64,000 bases of DNA from Saprospiraceae bacterium (GCA_016709995.1 JADJLQ010000001.1:592001-656000), one strand, 5' to 3'. Numbered from the stretch's first letter, positions 53,421 to 62,510 are shown. Numbers and translations are program-made. Notes: generated by a model from the letters alone, not told the origin.

Positions 53421-54183
53421 GCTCAAAATATTTTAAAGGTTCGATAGCCTGGAATCTGGTCAAATTGTGTCCTGATGGAACGATAGATATGTAGCCGTTT
53501 CGTAATGCCCATTCATCTGTATCATCCAGGTGATCATCAGAGACAAACTGGCCGCTCAACCAATAATATTTTTGCCCCCTGGGGTCCGTACCTTCCATAA
53601 ACTCTTCAATCCAACGACCCTCCGCCTGACGGCACACTCTGATACCTTTGATCTCATGTTGTTTGAGTTTGGGTATGTTGACATTCAACAAGCTTGTATG
53701 ATAAAGGCCTTTGGTCAGGGTTTTATCAATAATCGACCTGATATAGGAGGCGGCTGAATCGAAATCTGCATCAAACGAATAATCAAGCAAAGAAAACCCT
53801 ATAGAATTAATGCCCTCGATGGATGCCTCCATGGCCGCTGACATAGTACCAGAATAAATAATATTGATTGAGGAATTGGCTCCGTGATTGATACCTGAAA
53901 GACATAGATCTACTTTGCGATCTTTTAAAACAAGGTGCTTGGCAAGTTTGACACAATCGACAGGAGTACCGCTGCATTCGTAAGCTTCGTGAGCGCCAAA
54001 GGTGATTACCGGATTGATTCTGAGCGGTTTTTCAAGTGTCACTGCATGTCCCTGCCCTGACTGAGGGCTGTCTGGAGCTACAATGACTAAATCGCCAAAA
54101 TCTGCTGCAATGTTGACAAGTGCCCTGATACCCGGGGCAAATAGTCCGTCATCGTTGGTTATTAATATGAGTGGTTTAGCCAT
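53413..54183 (-). CDS. surE: 5'/3'-nucleotidase SurE
   Basis: A 256-residue metal-dependent phosphatase acting on nucleoside monophosphates (and often short polyphosphate). Metal-site motif ITNDDGLFAPGIRALV at the N-terminus supplies two Asp; SGTPVDCVKLA and SGINHGANSSINIIYSGT give the Ser and Asn ligands; YEC and the C-terminal domain swap helix are present. Length is typical. It heads the minus-strand unit surE, membrane protein, lpxB, phosphatase lipoprotein, and is divergent from holA across a 119-base gap. Confidence 0.95.
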   Translation of the reverse strand: MAKPLILITNDDGLFAPGIRALVNIAADFGDLVIVAPDSPQSGQGHAVTLEKPLRINPVITFGAHEAYECSGTPVDCVKLAKHLVLKDRKVDLCLSGINHGANSSINIIYSGTMSAAMEASIEGINSIGFSLLDYSFDADFDSAASYIRSIIDKTLTKGLYHTSLLNVNIPKLKQHEIKGIRVCRQAEGRWIEEFMEGTDPRGQKYYWLSGQFVSDDHLDDTDEWALRNGYISIVPSGHNLTRFQAIEPLKYFEHE

Positions 54184-54284
54184 TTTAGAGTGGTAAAAAT
54201 AATTGTTTTATTTTGGTGACTCATTGATAACAAGATATAAATAACCATTTCTTTACCTGTTCGGGTCAAATCCCTGGTAGAATG

Positions 54285-54292
54285 TAACTTTG
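54285..54292 (+). promoter_or_regulatory. Candidate -7 promoter element of holA (TAACTTTG)
   Basis: TAACTTTG matches TAnnTTTG and ends 10 bases before the holA ATG, implying a nearly leaderless message, as at dusB. No -33 TTTG at the usual distance. Confidence 0.5.
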
Positions 54293-54302
54293 CCATCAAG
54301 AT

Positions 54303-55304
54303 ATGGATGTAGAAGAACTGATAGAAAAAATTCGGACAGGTAGCCGTGCACCGCTTTATTTGTTGCACGGGGAAGAACCTTTTTTTATAGATCAAATATC
54401 AAATTATATTCAAGATCACTTGCTCAATGAAACCGAGCAGGTATTTAACCAACGTATATTTTATGGTAAGGACAGCGATTATAAAATGATCCTGGACGAG
54501 GCCCGGCAGTATCCAATGATGAGCACTCATAGACTCGTGGTACTGCGAGAAGCACAAGAGATGCGTTCTTTTTTGGAGTTGGAAGCCTATTTTGAAAACC
54601 CGGTTGCATCCACCATTTTGGTGCTTTGTTACAAATACAAGAAGCTGGACCAAAGAACCAAGGCAGCCAAATTTTTAAAGCAAAATGGAGTTATTTTTGA
54701 ATCTAAAAAGCTGTACGACAATCAATTATCCCCCTGGATCTTGCAGGAAGCAGGCAAAAAGGGTATTAAATTAAAGCCCGAAGCCGCTCATCTTCTGGCA
54801 GAATATCTTGGGGCTGATCTCGGGGGTATCGCACAAAATCTGGATAAAATAAAATTATCAGTAGAGCCGGAACAGACTGTTTCCGCTCAGGATCTGGAGC
54901 CTATTATAGGTATCCACAAAGAGTTTAACGTGTTTGAGATGCAAAAAGCTTTGGGCCAGCGTGACAAGCATAAAATATTCCAAATTGTCGATTACTTCGA
55001 TTCTAACCCGAAGTCCAATCCGCTGGTGATGACCCTTGCCTCCTTGTTCAATTTTTTTAGCAAACTCTATGTGGCCAAGGCCGGAGATCACCGAAATGAT
55101 AAAGATCTTTTAAGTGCGTTGCAGTTGAAAAGCAGCTTTTTTCTCAAAGAATATAAAGAAGCGTTAAAACACTATAGCCTAAGACAATTGGAAAATGTGC
55201 TCTTTTTGTTACGCGAATATGATTTAAAATCAAAAGGCGTCAACAGCAAAGGGGGAGAGGATGGTCAGATGTTAAAAGAATTGATTAGCAGGGTATTGAT
55301 GTAA
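54303..55304 (+). CDS. holA: DNA polymerase III subunit delta
   Basis: A 333-residue clamp-loader subunit that opens the sliding clamp. The N-terminal AAA+-like domain has APLYLLHGEEPFFIDQISNYI and RLVVLREAQEMRSF (beta-clamp-opening region), STILVLCYKYKKLDQRTKAAKFL, then the three-helix lid (LSPWILQEAGKKGIKLKPEAAHLL, LGADLGGIAQNLDKIKL) and the C-terminal collar domain (NPLVMTLASLFNFFSKLYVAK). As normal for delta, there is no functional Walker A. Length and domain order match HolA. It stands alone between surE and the trp leader. Confidence 0.9.
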   Translation: MDVEELIEKIRTGSRAPLYLLHGEEPFFIDQISNYIQDHLLNETEQVFNQRIFYGKDSDYKMILDEARQYPMMSTHRLVVLREAQEMRSFLELEAYFENPVASTILVLCYKYKKLDQRTKAAKFLKQNGVIFESKKLYDNQLSPWILQEAGKKGIKLKPEAAHLLAEYLGADLGGIAQNLDKIKLSVEPEQTVSAQDLEPIIGIHKEFNVFEMQKALGQRDKHKIFQIVDYFDSNPKSNPLVMTLASLFNFFSKLYVAKAGDHRNDKDLLSALQLKSSFFLKEYKEALKHYSLRQLENVLFLLREYDLKSKGVNSKGGEDGQMLKELISRVLM

Positions 55305-55436
55305 TATTGGTTAAAGGAGAATAGGCAAGTGGTTGTTGGATTTTATTTGTGTAGGATAAAGATTAAATCAAATTTTAATGAGGACTGACACTAAAAAATA
55401 ATTTTGGATAAAATGGTTTATTTCAAAAACGGCATT

Positions 55437-55444
55437 ATATTTGC
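55437..55444 (+). promoter_or_regulatory. Candidate -7 promoter element of the trp operon (TATATTTG)
   Basis: TATATTTG fits TAnnTTTG and ends 15 bases before the leader-peptide ATG. This spacing gives a transcript that begins just ahead of the leader, as needed for attenuation. No perfect -33 TTTG at 19 bases. Confidence 0.6.
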
Positions 55445-55459
55445 CCACGATATAAAGGA

Positions 55460-55528
55460 ATGATGAAAACAATAAACAATAGTTGGTGGTGGCAGGTACC
55501 TGATCTTGGGGTAACCTTACTAAGCTAG
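55460..55528 (+). CDS. trpL: trp operon leader peptide with three tandem Trp codons
   Basis: A 22-codon frame, MMKTINNSWWWQVPDLGVTLLS, ending TAG at 55526-55528. Three consecutive TGG codons (55484-55492) in so short a peptide are the hallmark of ribosome-mediated attenuation: when charged tRNA-Trp is scarce the ribosome stalls here. The second ATG (55463) could also be the start; AAAGGA lies just ahead at 55454-55459. AACAATA (55475-55481), just before the Trp codons, can pair with TATTGTT (55530-55536) after the stop, a candidate pause hairpin that a stalled ribosome would block. A strong terminator follows at 55551. The peptide itself need have no function. Confidence 0.88.
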   Translation: MMKTINNSWWWQVPDLGVTLLS

Positions 55529-55550
55529 TTATTGTTGTAAAAACATATAA

Positions 55551-55586
55551 AAAACGGCTTGTTGGTGTACCCGACAAGCCGTTTTT
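55551..55586 (+). terminator. Attenuator (intrinsic terminator) of the trp operon
   Basis: AAAACGGCTTGTTGG (55551-55565) pairs with CCCGACAAGCCGTTTT (55570-55585) across a TGTA loop; the stem has one wobble/bulge and ends in five Ts. It sits 22 bases after the leader-peptide stop and 17 bases before trpE. I could not draw a convincing antiterminator by eye: AAGC (55522-55525) with GCTT (55557-55560) and GGGTA (55509-55513) with TACCC (55568-55572) are the best short pairings found. Confidence 0.9.
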
Positions 55587-55603
55587 AATTTGATTGATTT
55601 TTT

Positions 55604-57007
55604 ATGGAAAAAATAAAGATATATACTAAAAGCAAGCGCCAACTAGCGGATACAGTGACTCCCGTTCATTTGTATCTCAAGCTGAGGGATCATTTCGATG
55701 AGTCCATGATGCTCGAAAGTTCAGATTTCAGAAGTATAGAGAACTGTCATTCGTACATTGGGCTGGGAAAACTAGCCACGGCATCTGTCCTGGATGGTAC
55801 CCTTACCGTTGAACTGCCAGGACAATTCCCAGTGAGTACCCCGATGGTCAAAACCCATGATTTGTCGAGGCATTTGCAACTATTTATGGATAGTTTCGAT
55901 ATCGAAAGCGATGGTGATTACAAGCTCATCAATGGGATATTTGGTCATTTCAATTTTGAGTCCATTCAGTACTTTGATACACTGCAGTTTGATTCATCTA
56001 AGAAACAAGTGGAAATCCCTGATGCGAGATTTACTTTGTACAGATACATCCTGGCCATTGATCATTTTAAAGATGAATTATTTATCCTGGAGAATAGTCT
56101 TGATAAGGATACGGACCATATCGAATATCTGGAGTCATTGATCCTCAACGAACAAGCCCATGCGTTTAAGTTTCACAAAGATGGCGAGGAGACAAGCACC
56201 CTTACGGATCAGCAATATCGCGACCTGGTGACCACCGGTAAACATCATTGCAAGATAGGCGATGTATTTCAAGTAGTGTTTGCGCGCCGATTCAGGCAAG
56301 CATACAAGGGAGATGATTTTAATGTATATCGAGCTTTGCGTAGTGTCAATCCTTCACCATATTTATTTTATTTTGATATGGGAAATTACCGGATTTTTGG
56401 TTCATCTCCCGAAGCTCAGTTGGTGATCAACAAAGGATTGGCGAGTGTCAACCCGATAGCCGGCACTTATCGTCGCACCGGCAATGATGAGTTAGATCAG
56501 TTAAAAGCGAAAGAACTGGCACTCGATCCTAAAGAAAATGCCGAACATATCATGTTGGTCGACCTTGCTAGAAATGATCTCGGCATTCATTCCGATCATG
56601 TCGAAGTAAAGGTGCTCAAAGAGGTACAATATTTTAGTCATGTCATTCACCTGGTATCAAATGTTGAAGGCCAGCTAACCAAAGGATTCAATATGTTTAA
56701 AGTATTTGGCGATACATTCCCTGCTGGAACTTTAAGTGGTGCGCCAAAATACAAAGCCATAGAGCTCATCAAAGCCAACGAACCCGAGCAGCGGAATTTT
56801 TATGGAGGTTCTATCGGATTTGTGGGTTTTGATGGGTCATTATTACATGCGATTACGATTCGTTCGTTTTTGAGTAAGGACAATGTATTGCATTATCAGG
56901 CAGGAGCAGGTATCGTAGCTTCGAGCGTAGAAGAAAACGAATTGCAGGAGGTAAGCAATAAACTAGGTGCTTTACGAAAAGCCATGGAAAAAGCAGAACA
57001 GATTTAA
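55604..57007 (+). CDS. trpE: Anthranilate synthase component I
   Basis: A 467-residue chorismate-utilising enzyme that, with TrpG, makes anthranilate. Feedback-inhibition motif MLESSDFRS near residue 38 corresponds to the LLES tryptophan-binding site. The catalytic region has FQVVFARRF, SPEAQLVI, NPIAGTYRRTG, HIMLVDLARNDLG, THE-like VIHLVSNVEGQL and PAGTLSGAPKYKAIELI. Its start lies directly after the attenuator. Both the transcript (attenuation) and the enzyme (Trp binding) are therefore likely tryptophan-controlled. Position and motifs favour trpE over pabB. Confidence 0.95.
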   Translation: MEKIKIYTKSKRQLADTVTPVHLYLKLRDHFDESMMLESSDFRSIENCHSYIGLGKLATASVLDGTLTVELPGQFPVSTPMVKTHDLSRHLQLFMDSFDIESDGDYKLINGIFGHFNFESIQYFDTLQFDSSKKQVEIPDARFTLYRYILAIDHFKDELFILENSLDKDTDHIEYLESLILNEQAHAFKFHKDGEETSTLTDQQYRDLVTTGKHHCKIGDVFQVVFARRFRQAYKGDDFNVYRALRSVNPSPYLFYFDMGNYRIFGSSPEAQLVINKGLASVNPIAGTYRRTGNDELDQLKAKELALDPKENAEHIMLVDLARNDLGIHSDHVEVKVLKEVQYFSHVIHLVSNVEGQLTKGFNMFKVFGDTFPAGTLSGAPKYKAIELIKANEPEQRNFYGGSIGFVGFDGSLLHAITIRSFLSKDNVLHYQAGAGIVASSVEENELQEVSNKLGALRKAMEKAEQI

Positions 57008-57020
57008 AAAAATCAAAGCT

Positions 57021-57632
57021 ATGAAGATTTTAATGATAGACAATTATGACTCGTTTACCTATAACCTGGTTCAGTATTTGAGGGAATTGACAAATACGAA
57101 AATAACAGTAGTGCGCAACGATGAAGTCCCGGTAGATTTTGTCCAGGACTTTGATTGTATATTTATTTCTCCCGGACCTGGCGTGCCTAAAGACTCTGGT
57201 ATTATCATAGAGGTGATTAAAAAGTACGCTCCGCACAAACCTATATTTGGTGTCTGTCTCGGCCTCCAGGCTATAGGGGAAGCATTTGGAGGAAACCTGA
57301 CCAATCTGGATCAGGTCTACCACGGGGTACATACACCAGTGATCATCACGGACCCTGGAGAGACTATATTTGCCGGCATTCCTTCCCCTTTTCAGGCTGG
57401 AAGATATCATTCATGGGTGGTGAGTAAAGATAATTTCCCTCAGGACCTGGTCATCACAGCGGAAGATGAGCATGGCATGATTATGGCTGCAAGTCATCGA
57501 ACTTACCAGGTCAAAGGTGTTCAGTTTCACCCTGAGTCAATACTGACACCCGATGGCAAAAAGATATTAAAAAACTTTTTAGTGGAAAGTGAAGCGATTT
57601 ATAAAAAACAATTAATAGAAAATACTTTTTGA
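57021..57632 (+). CDS. trpG: Anthranilate synthase component II (glutamine amidotransferase)
   Basis: A 203-residue class I amidotransferase that frees ammonia from glutamine for TrpE. ATG 57021 (MKILMIDNYDSFTYNLVQYL) is the conserved start; the frame runs open to 56967 inside trpE but that part is a shadow. Triad: Cys in FGVCLGLQAIGEAFGG, His and Glu in GVQFHPESI. The oxyanion region is FISPGPGVPKDSG. It begins 13 bases after trpE, and its TGA overlaps the trpD ATG (TGATG). Confidence 0.95.
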   Translation: MKILMIDNYDSFTYNLVQYLRELTNTKITVVRNDEVPVDFVQDFDCIFISPGPGVPKDSGIIIEVIKKYAPHKPIFGVCLGLQAIGEAFGGNLTNLDQVYHGVHTPVIITDPGETIFAGIPSPFQAGRYHSWVVSKDNFPQDLVITAEDEHGMIMAASHRTYQVKGVQFHPESILTPDGKKILKNFLVESEAIYKKQLIENTF

Positions 57633-58630
57633 TGAAAAAAATACTGACCTATCTCTATGAACACAAAAAGCTCAATAGGGTAGAAGCCAGGGAGATACTG
57701 GTAAATATATCGAGGAATGCCTACAATGAAGCACAGGTAGCTTCTTTCATTACGGTATACCTGATGCGGGCGATCTCGGAGCATGAACTGCAGGGATTTG
57801 TAGATGCTTTATTAGATTTATGCATTCCAGTCGACTTGGATGGGCTTCCAACTATCGACCTTTGCGGGACAGGAGGAGATGGCAAAAATACTTTTAACAT
57901 CTCAACTTTATCCTCTTTTGTAGTGGCTGGAGCAGGATACAAAGTGACCAAGCATGGCAATTATGGAGTGAGTTCCAAATGTGGTTCTTCTGATTTATTG
58001 GAGACGCTTGGATATAAGTTTACTAATGATGTGGATGTTTTAAGGCGACAGTTGGATAAGAGCAATATTTGTTTTCTTCATGCCCCAATGTTTCATCCTG
58101 CGATGAAGTCGGTAGCACCGATTAGAAAACAACTAGGGGTAAAGACCTTTTTTAATATGTTGGGTCCCTTGGTCAACCCTGCAAGACCAAAATACCAAAT
58201 GGCTGGAGTGTTTAACCTGGAGCTCGCCAGATTGTATGCTTACCTTTTTCAACAACAACCTGATAAACGATTTTCTGTCATACATGCTATGGATGGCTAT
58301 GATGAAATCTCGCTCACAGGGTCTTTCAAAATGAAGACCCAAAATTCGGATGTAGTATTACAACCGGGTGATTTGGGGTTAAAAACTTTAAAACCTGATG
58401 AAATCTATGGCGGTGATACCAAAGAAGATGCAGCTGCCATTTTTAACCAGGTCTTGAATGGGGTAGCCACTCCCGCGCAGATGGAAGTAGTCTACGCCAA
58501 TGCCGGCATCGCCATCCATACAGCTGATCCGTCACTCAACCTGGTCGATGCAGTACAAAAAGCAAGAGAATCTATATCCAATGGTCAGGCATTAAGTTCA
58601 TTTAAAAATTTACTCGAAGCGACCGCATGA
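57632..58630 (+). CDS. trpD: Anthranilate phosphoribosyltransferase
   Basis: A 332-residue enzyme that joins anthranilate to PRPP. ATG 57632 overlaps the trpG stop by one base; a TTG at 57629 is not needed. Motifs: the PRPP-binding IDLCGTGGDGKNTFNIST near residue 75, KHGNYGVSSKCGSSDLLETLG, NICFLHAPMFHPAMK and FFNMLGPLVNPARP. The N-terminal helical domain (LYEHKKLNRVEAREIL) is complete. It overlaps trpC by four bases (ATGA). Confidence 0.96.
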   Translation: MKKILTYLYEHKKLNRVEAREILVNISRNAYNEAQVASFITVYLMRAISEHELQGFVDALLDLCIPVDLDGLPTIDLCGTGGDGKNTFNISTLSSFVVAGAGYKVTKHGNYGVSSKCGSSDLLETLGYKFTNDVDVLRRQLDKSNICFLHAPMFHPAMKSVAPIRKQLGVKTFFNMLGPLVNPARPKYQMAGVFNLELARLYAYLFQQQPDKRFSVIHAMDGYDEISLTGSFKMKTQNSDVVLQPGDLGLKTLKPDEIYGGDTKEDAAAIFNQVLNGVATPAQMEVVYANAGIAIHTADPSLNLVDAVQKARESISNGQALSSFKNLLEATA

Positions 58631-59424
58631 CTATCCTGGACAATATTATTGAACATAAGTACCTGGAGGTGAAGCTCCGCAGCGAGCAGTTTCCTTTACA
58701 CTTGATCGTCGAGCGTGAGTACTATTCTTCGCCTACCCGTTCATTAAAAAATAAATTGAAAGCAGGACCGGGGATCATTGCGGAGTTTAAACGAAAGTCG
58801 CCATCAAAAGGCACTATTCGATCCGAAGCAGATGTCGTAGAGATCACTCAATCGTATGGTAGTGCAGGGGCTGCTGCTTGCTCGATCCTAACCGACAATG
58901 ATTTCTTTGGAGGAAGTGCTCTTGATATCCTGATGGCCAGACCGAAGATTCAAATTCCTATACTGCGTAAAGAATTTATCATCGATCCTTACCAAATACA
59001 TGAAGCTAAAGCCTTAGGTGCCGATCTGATATTATTGATAGCCGAATGTTTGACCAAACAACAAATTAAAGATTTTACCACTTTGGCCCATGATCTGGGA
59101 TTAGAAGTATTGATGGAGCTCCATTTTGAAGAAGAATTGGACAAATGGTATGATCAGATAGACCTCATCGGAGTCAACAACCGAAATCTGAAGACTTTCG
59201 AGACAGGTATTGCAAAGTCCATAGAGTTGGCGCCTTTGCTTCCTCATGAATCAGTTTGGGTTTCCGAAAGTGGTTTGAAAGGGTCTGAAGAAATCAGTGC
59301 ATTAATTAAAATAGGCTTTAAAGGATTCCTAATCGGTGAGACTTTTATGAAGGCTCCAGATCCCGGATTGCTTTGCCAAACATTTGTACAAAACCTAACC
59401 TTTAATTCCACCCATGCAGAATGA
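58627..59424 (+). CDS. trpC: Indole-3-glycerol-phosphate synthase
   Basis: A 265-residue (beta/alpha)8 enzyme that closes the indole ring. Catalytic motifs: IIAEFKRKSPSKG (two Lys), ILTDNDFFGGS, PILRKEFIIDPYQI, GVNNRNLKTFETG and VSESGLKGSEEISAL. It is monofunctional; TrpF is a separate gene immediately after, with an 11-base overlap. The start overlaps trpD (ATGA). Confidence 0.96.
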   Translation: MTILDNIIEHKYLEVKLRSEQFPLHLIVEREYYSSPTRSLKNKLKAGPGIIAEFKRKSPSKGTIRSEADVVEITQSYGSAGAAACSILTDNDFFGGSALDILMARPKIQIPILRKEFIIDPYQIHEAKALGADLILLIAECLTKQQIKDFTTLAHDLGLEVLMELHFEEELDKWYDQIDLIGVNNRNLKTFETGIAKSIELAPLLPHESVWVSESGLKGSEEISALIKIGFKGFLIGETFMKAPDPGLLCQTFVQNLTFNSTHAE

Positions 59425-60037
59425 TCTTGAAATAAAAGTCTGTGGTATGCGGGACCCCGGACAAATCAAACAATTGGCAGAGATTGCTATAGACTATATC
59501 GGTTTGATTTTTTATGCATCATCACCGAGGTTTGTAGATCAGGTGATAGACCACACTATTTTTGGTGATAAGAAGAAAGTAGGCGTATTTGTCAATAGTC
59601 CTATCGAACACATCCTTTACACTCAGAGCAAATATCAATTGGATGTAATACAACTGCATGGACACGAAAGTCCCGATATGTGTACCAGTATTCAAAATAG
59701 AGGGTTAGAGGTCATTCGTGCTTTTTCTGTCGATAAAAATTTTGATTTTTCAAAAGTCATGGAATTTGATGGTTATGCCGATCGATTTATATTTGATGCC
59801 AGAGGAGATGCTCCCGGCGGCAATGGAGTTAGATTTGACTGGAATAAATTGAGAGAATATGAAGGAGCTACACCATTTTTATTGGCTGGGGGTATCAGTT
59901 ACGATCATTTGGATGAAATAAAATACTTTGATCATCCAGCCTGCATTGGCATTGATATCAATAGCCGTTTTGAAAAAGCTCCGGGAGATAAAGATTTGAT
60001 TACAATTAAAAAATTTGTTCATGAGTTACGCAGTTGA
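59414..60037 (+). CDS. trpF: Phosphoribosylanthranilate isomerase
   Basis: A 207-residue TIM barrel that performs the Amadori rearrangement before TrpC. The catalytic Cys is in IKVCGMRDPGQ, the general acid Asp in FIFDARGDAPGGNG, and the phosphate site in LAGGISYDHLDEI and GIDINSRFEKAPGDKD. It overlaps trpC by 11 bases and trpB by 17, the tightest packing in the operon. Confidence 0.95.
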   Translation: MQNDLEIKVCGMRDPGQIKQLAEIAIDYIGLIFYASSPRFVDQVIDHTIFGDKKKVGVFVNSPIEHILYTQSKYQLDVIQLHGHESPDMCTSIQNRGLEVIRAFSVDKNFDFSKVMEFDGYADRFIFDARGDAPGGNGVRFDWNKLREYEGATPFLLAGGISYDHLDEIKYFDHPACIGIDINSRFEKAPGDKDLITIKKFVHELRS

Positions 60038-61208
60038 TGCAAGAGGTTTTTATGGGGAGTTCGGAGGGGCCTTCATCCCCGAAATGCTGCAACACAATGT
60101 GGAGCAATTAAGGGATCAATATCTTCAGATTATGGCTGAACCTACGTTTCAAGCAGAGTTTGACGATTTGCTTCGCAACTATGTGGGCAGACCCAGTCCT
60201 TTATATGAAGCCAAGCGCATGTCTGAAAAATATGGAGCCCGAATATTTTTAAAAAGAGAGGATCTCAATCATACCGGCGCTCATAAAATCAATAACACCA
60301 TAGGCCAGATTTTATTGGCACAGCGACTAGGTAAAAAAAGGATCATCGCCGAAACCGGAGCGGGACAACATGGCGTAGCAACCGCTACAGTCTGTGCACT
60401 TAAGAATCTTGAATGTGTCGTTTATATGGGTTCGGTAGATATCGAGCGGCAAGCGCCTAATGTCGCCAGGATGAAAATGTTGGGTGCCACCGTCATACCG
60501 GCTACCAGCGGATCACAGACACTAAAAGATGCAACTAATGAAGCCATCAGAGACTGGATTCAACATCCTCAGGATACCCATTATATCATTGGATCAGTGG
60601 TTGGGCCACATCCATATCCGGATATGGTAGCACGCTTCCAAAGTGTGATCAGTCAAGAGATTAAAAATCAATTGTTGGAATATATCGGATCATCTACACC
60701 AGATATCATCATGGCATGTGTTGGAGGCGGGAGCAATGCTGCAGGAGCTTTTTACCATTTTTTGGATGATACAGAGGTGAGACTGATCGCGGTAGAGCCG
60801 GCAGGAGAAGGTCTCTACAGCGGTCGGAGTGCGGCTACCAGCGTATTGGGCTCAGTGGGCATCATTCACGGCAGTAAAACCCTGTTGATGCAGACCCCTG
60901 ATGGACAGATTACGGAGCCTCACTCGATTTCGGCTGGGCTGGATTATCCGGGTATTGGGCCTTTGCATGCCCATCTGATCCAAACAAAAAGAGCGGAAGC
61001 ATTGTCAATCACTGATGATGAAGCAGTCAAAGCAGCTTTTTTACTAACCAAATTGGAAGGTATCATTCCGGCACTTGAATCTGCTCATGCACTTGGAGCC
61101 CTCGAATACCTTCAATACAAACCAGGTGACAGCATCGTGGTCTGCTTGTCAGGCCGGGGAGACAAAGATTTAGCCACTTATATGAAATACTTAGACAGTT
61201 ATGAATAG
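60021..61208 (+). CDS. trpB: Tryptophan synthase beta chain
   Basis: A 395-residue PLP enzyme condensing indole with serine. ATG 60021 (MSYAVDARGFYGEFGGAF) overlaps the trpF end by 17 bases; the TTG at 60015 is an alternative. Key stretches: KREDLNHTGAHKINNTIGQ (Schiff-base Lys after His), AETGAGQHGVATATVCAL, CVGGGSNAAGAF (phosphate cup), SISAGLDYPGIGPLHA and CLSGRGDKDLATYMKYL. This is the standard TrpB1 type paired with TrpA, whose gene overlaps it by eight bases. Confidence 0.97.
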   Translation: MSYAVDARGFYGEFGGAFIPEMLQHNVEQLRDQYLQIMAEPTFQAEFDDLLRNYVGRPSPLYEAKRMSEKYGARIFLKREDLNHTGAHKINNTIGQILLAQRLGKKRIIAETGAGQHGVATATVCALKNLECVVYMGSVDIERQAPNVARMKMLGATVIPATSGSQTLKDATNEAIRDWIQHPQDTHYIIGSVVGPHPYPDMVARFQSVISQEIKNQLLEYIGSSTPDIIMACVGGGSNAAGAFYHFLDDTEVRLIAVEPAGEGLYSGRSAATSVLGSVGIIHGSKTLLMQTPDGQITEPHSISAGLDYPGIGPLHAHLIQTKRAEALSITDDEAVKAAFLLTKLEGIIPALESAHALGALEYLQYKPGDSIVVCLSGRGDKDLATYMKYLDSYE

Positions 61209-61974
61209 ACTACATCGATTGTTTGAGAAAAAAAACAAAGACATTCTCAATATATATTTCACTGCAGGATATCCCTCGCTGCATGATACCGTGCAGATCA
61301 TTAAATCACTGGGTGAAGCAGGGGCAGACCTGATTGAGATCGGTATGCCTTATAGCGATCCCCTCGCAGATGGAGCCACCATCCAGGCCAGCAGTCAGGT
61401 TGCTCTCGCCAATGGTATGCGGCTCGATTTGCTTTTTCAACAGATCTCTGAGGCAAGATTGCTCAGTGATTTGCCATTTGTTCTGATGGGATATTTTAAT
61501 CAGGTGATGCAATATGGTGAGAAAAGATTTATCCAAAAGGCCAAGGAGTGCGGTGTCGATGCCATGATCCTTCCTGATTTGCCAGTAGAAGAATACGAGT
61601 TGCATTATAGAACGATGTTTGAATCTTTGGGCATGGATATAACCTTCTTGATTACTCCGCAGACCCCGGATCAACGCATCAGGCACATTGATGCCGTGAG
61701 CAATAGCTTTATATATATGGTGTCTTCCAATGCAATCACCGGGGCTAAAGGTGATATCGATCAGGAGCAGGTAGATTACTTTAAGAGAATCGAAGATATG
61801 GGGTTGAAAAACCCGAGGCTCATAGGCTTTGGAATATCCAATAAAGCCACTTTCGACAAAGCATGTCAGTATGCTCAGGGCGCTATCATTGGAAGTGCTT
61901 TTATCAATGCTTTGACTCCCGTTGGAGAGATAGATGGCAAGGTCAAACAATTTGTCTCTTCAGTGATTGGATGA
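61201..61974 (+). CDS. trpA: Tryptophan synthase alpha chain
   Basis: A 257-residue TIM barrel that cleaves indole-3-glycerol phosphate, channelling indole to TrpB. Catalytic Glu and Asp are in DLIEIGMPYSDPLADGATIQ (Glu near 48) and MILPDLPVEEYE. Phosphate-binding glycines lie in GFGISNKATFDKA and GAIIGSAFINAL. Its TGA overlaps the ATG of a GNAT gene (ATGA), so the acetyltransferase is probably part of the same transcript. Confidence 0.96.
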   Translation: MNRLHRLFEKKNKDILNIYFTAGYPSLHDTVQIIKSLGEAGADLIEIGMPYSDPLADGATIQASSQVALANGMRLDLLFQQISEARLLSDLPFVLMGYFNQVMQYGEKRFIQKAKECGVDAMILPDLPVEEYELHYRTMFESLGMDITFLITPQTPDQRIRHIDAVSNSFIYMVSSNAITGAKGDIDQEQVDYFKRIEDMGLKNPRLIGFGISNKATFDKACQYAQGAIIGSAFINALTPVGEIDGKVKQFVSSVIG

Positions 61975-62510
61975 AAAACTGGCATTTTGAACGAGTCATT
62001 CCTGCTCGCATTCTTGAGTTAGTATCTATTTCAATAGAGACTTTTACTGCCAGTTTTTATCACCTTAATGACCCGACATATTTCAATCAATATCTTGCAA
62101 AGGCTTTTAGTCACGATACTTTGCTGGCCGAATTGGCTTCAAACTCAAGTGTTTTTTATTTTTTAATCACTGATGACCAGATCATAGGATATTACAAACT
62201 CAATATAGGCCTGGATCCAAATTATGGCGTAAATCCTTCTCATGCCGAATTGCAGAGAATCTACCTGCGCACCAGTCATCAAGGTCATGGCTATGGTAAA
62301 ATAATGGTACAACATGCGACCGACTTGATGACTGTCGCTCAGATCAAGACTATATGGTTAGGGGTGTGGGAGCATAATCCGGCAGCTATCAGGTTTTATC
62401 TATCGCTTGGATTTGAAAAAATCAGCGAACATATATTCTGGATGGGCGATGACAAGCAGACAGATTGGATCATGCATAAAAAACTATACAGTGTGGAGCT
62501 ACTTAGCTAA
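61971..62510 (+). CDS. GNAT-family N-acetyltransferase
   Basis: A 179-residue protein. ATG 61971 overlaps the trpA stop by four bases; the frame is open further upstream but only within trpA. The GNAT fold is recognisable by YYKLNIGLDPNYG, the core strand AELQRIYLRTSHQGHGYGKIMVQHA (acetyl-CoA motif R-x-x-G-x-G, residues about 96-120) and WLGVWEHNPAAIRFYLSLGFEKI, a classic motif B. Substrate unknown; similar small acetyltransferases modify amino acids, polyamines or protein N-termini. Its place at the tail of the trp operon means its level may follow tryptophan supply. Confidence 0.88.
   Translation: MKNWHFERVIPARILELVSISIETFTASFYHLNDPTYFNQYLAKAFSHDTLLAELASNSSVFYFLITDDQIIGYYKLNIGLDPNYGVNPSHAELQRIYLRTSHQGHGYGKIMVQHATDLMTVAQIKTIWLGVWEHNPAAIRFYLSLGFEKISEHIFWMGDDKQTDWIMHKKLYSVELLS

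Noticed and set aside
61306..61950. A 214-codon minus-strand frame opposite trpA
   Set aside because: It lies wholly within the conserved trpA gene and has no family signature; it is a complementary-strand shadow.
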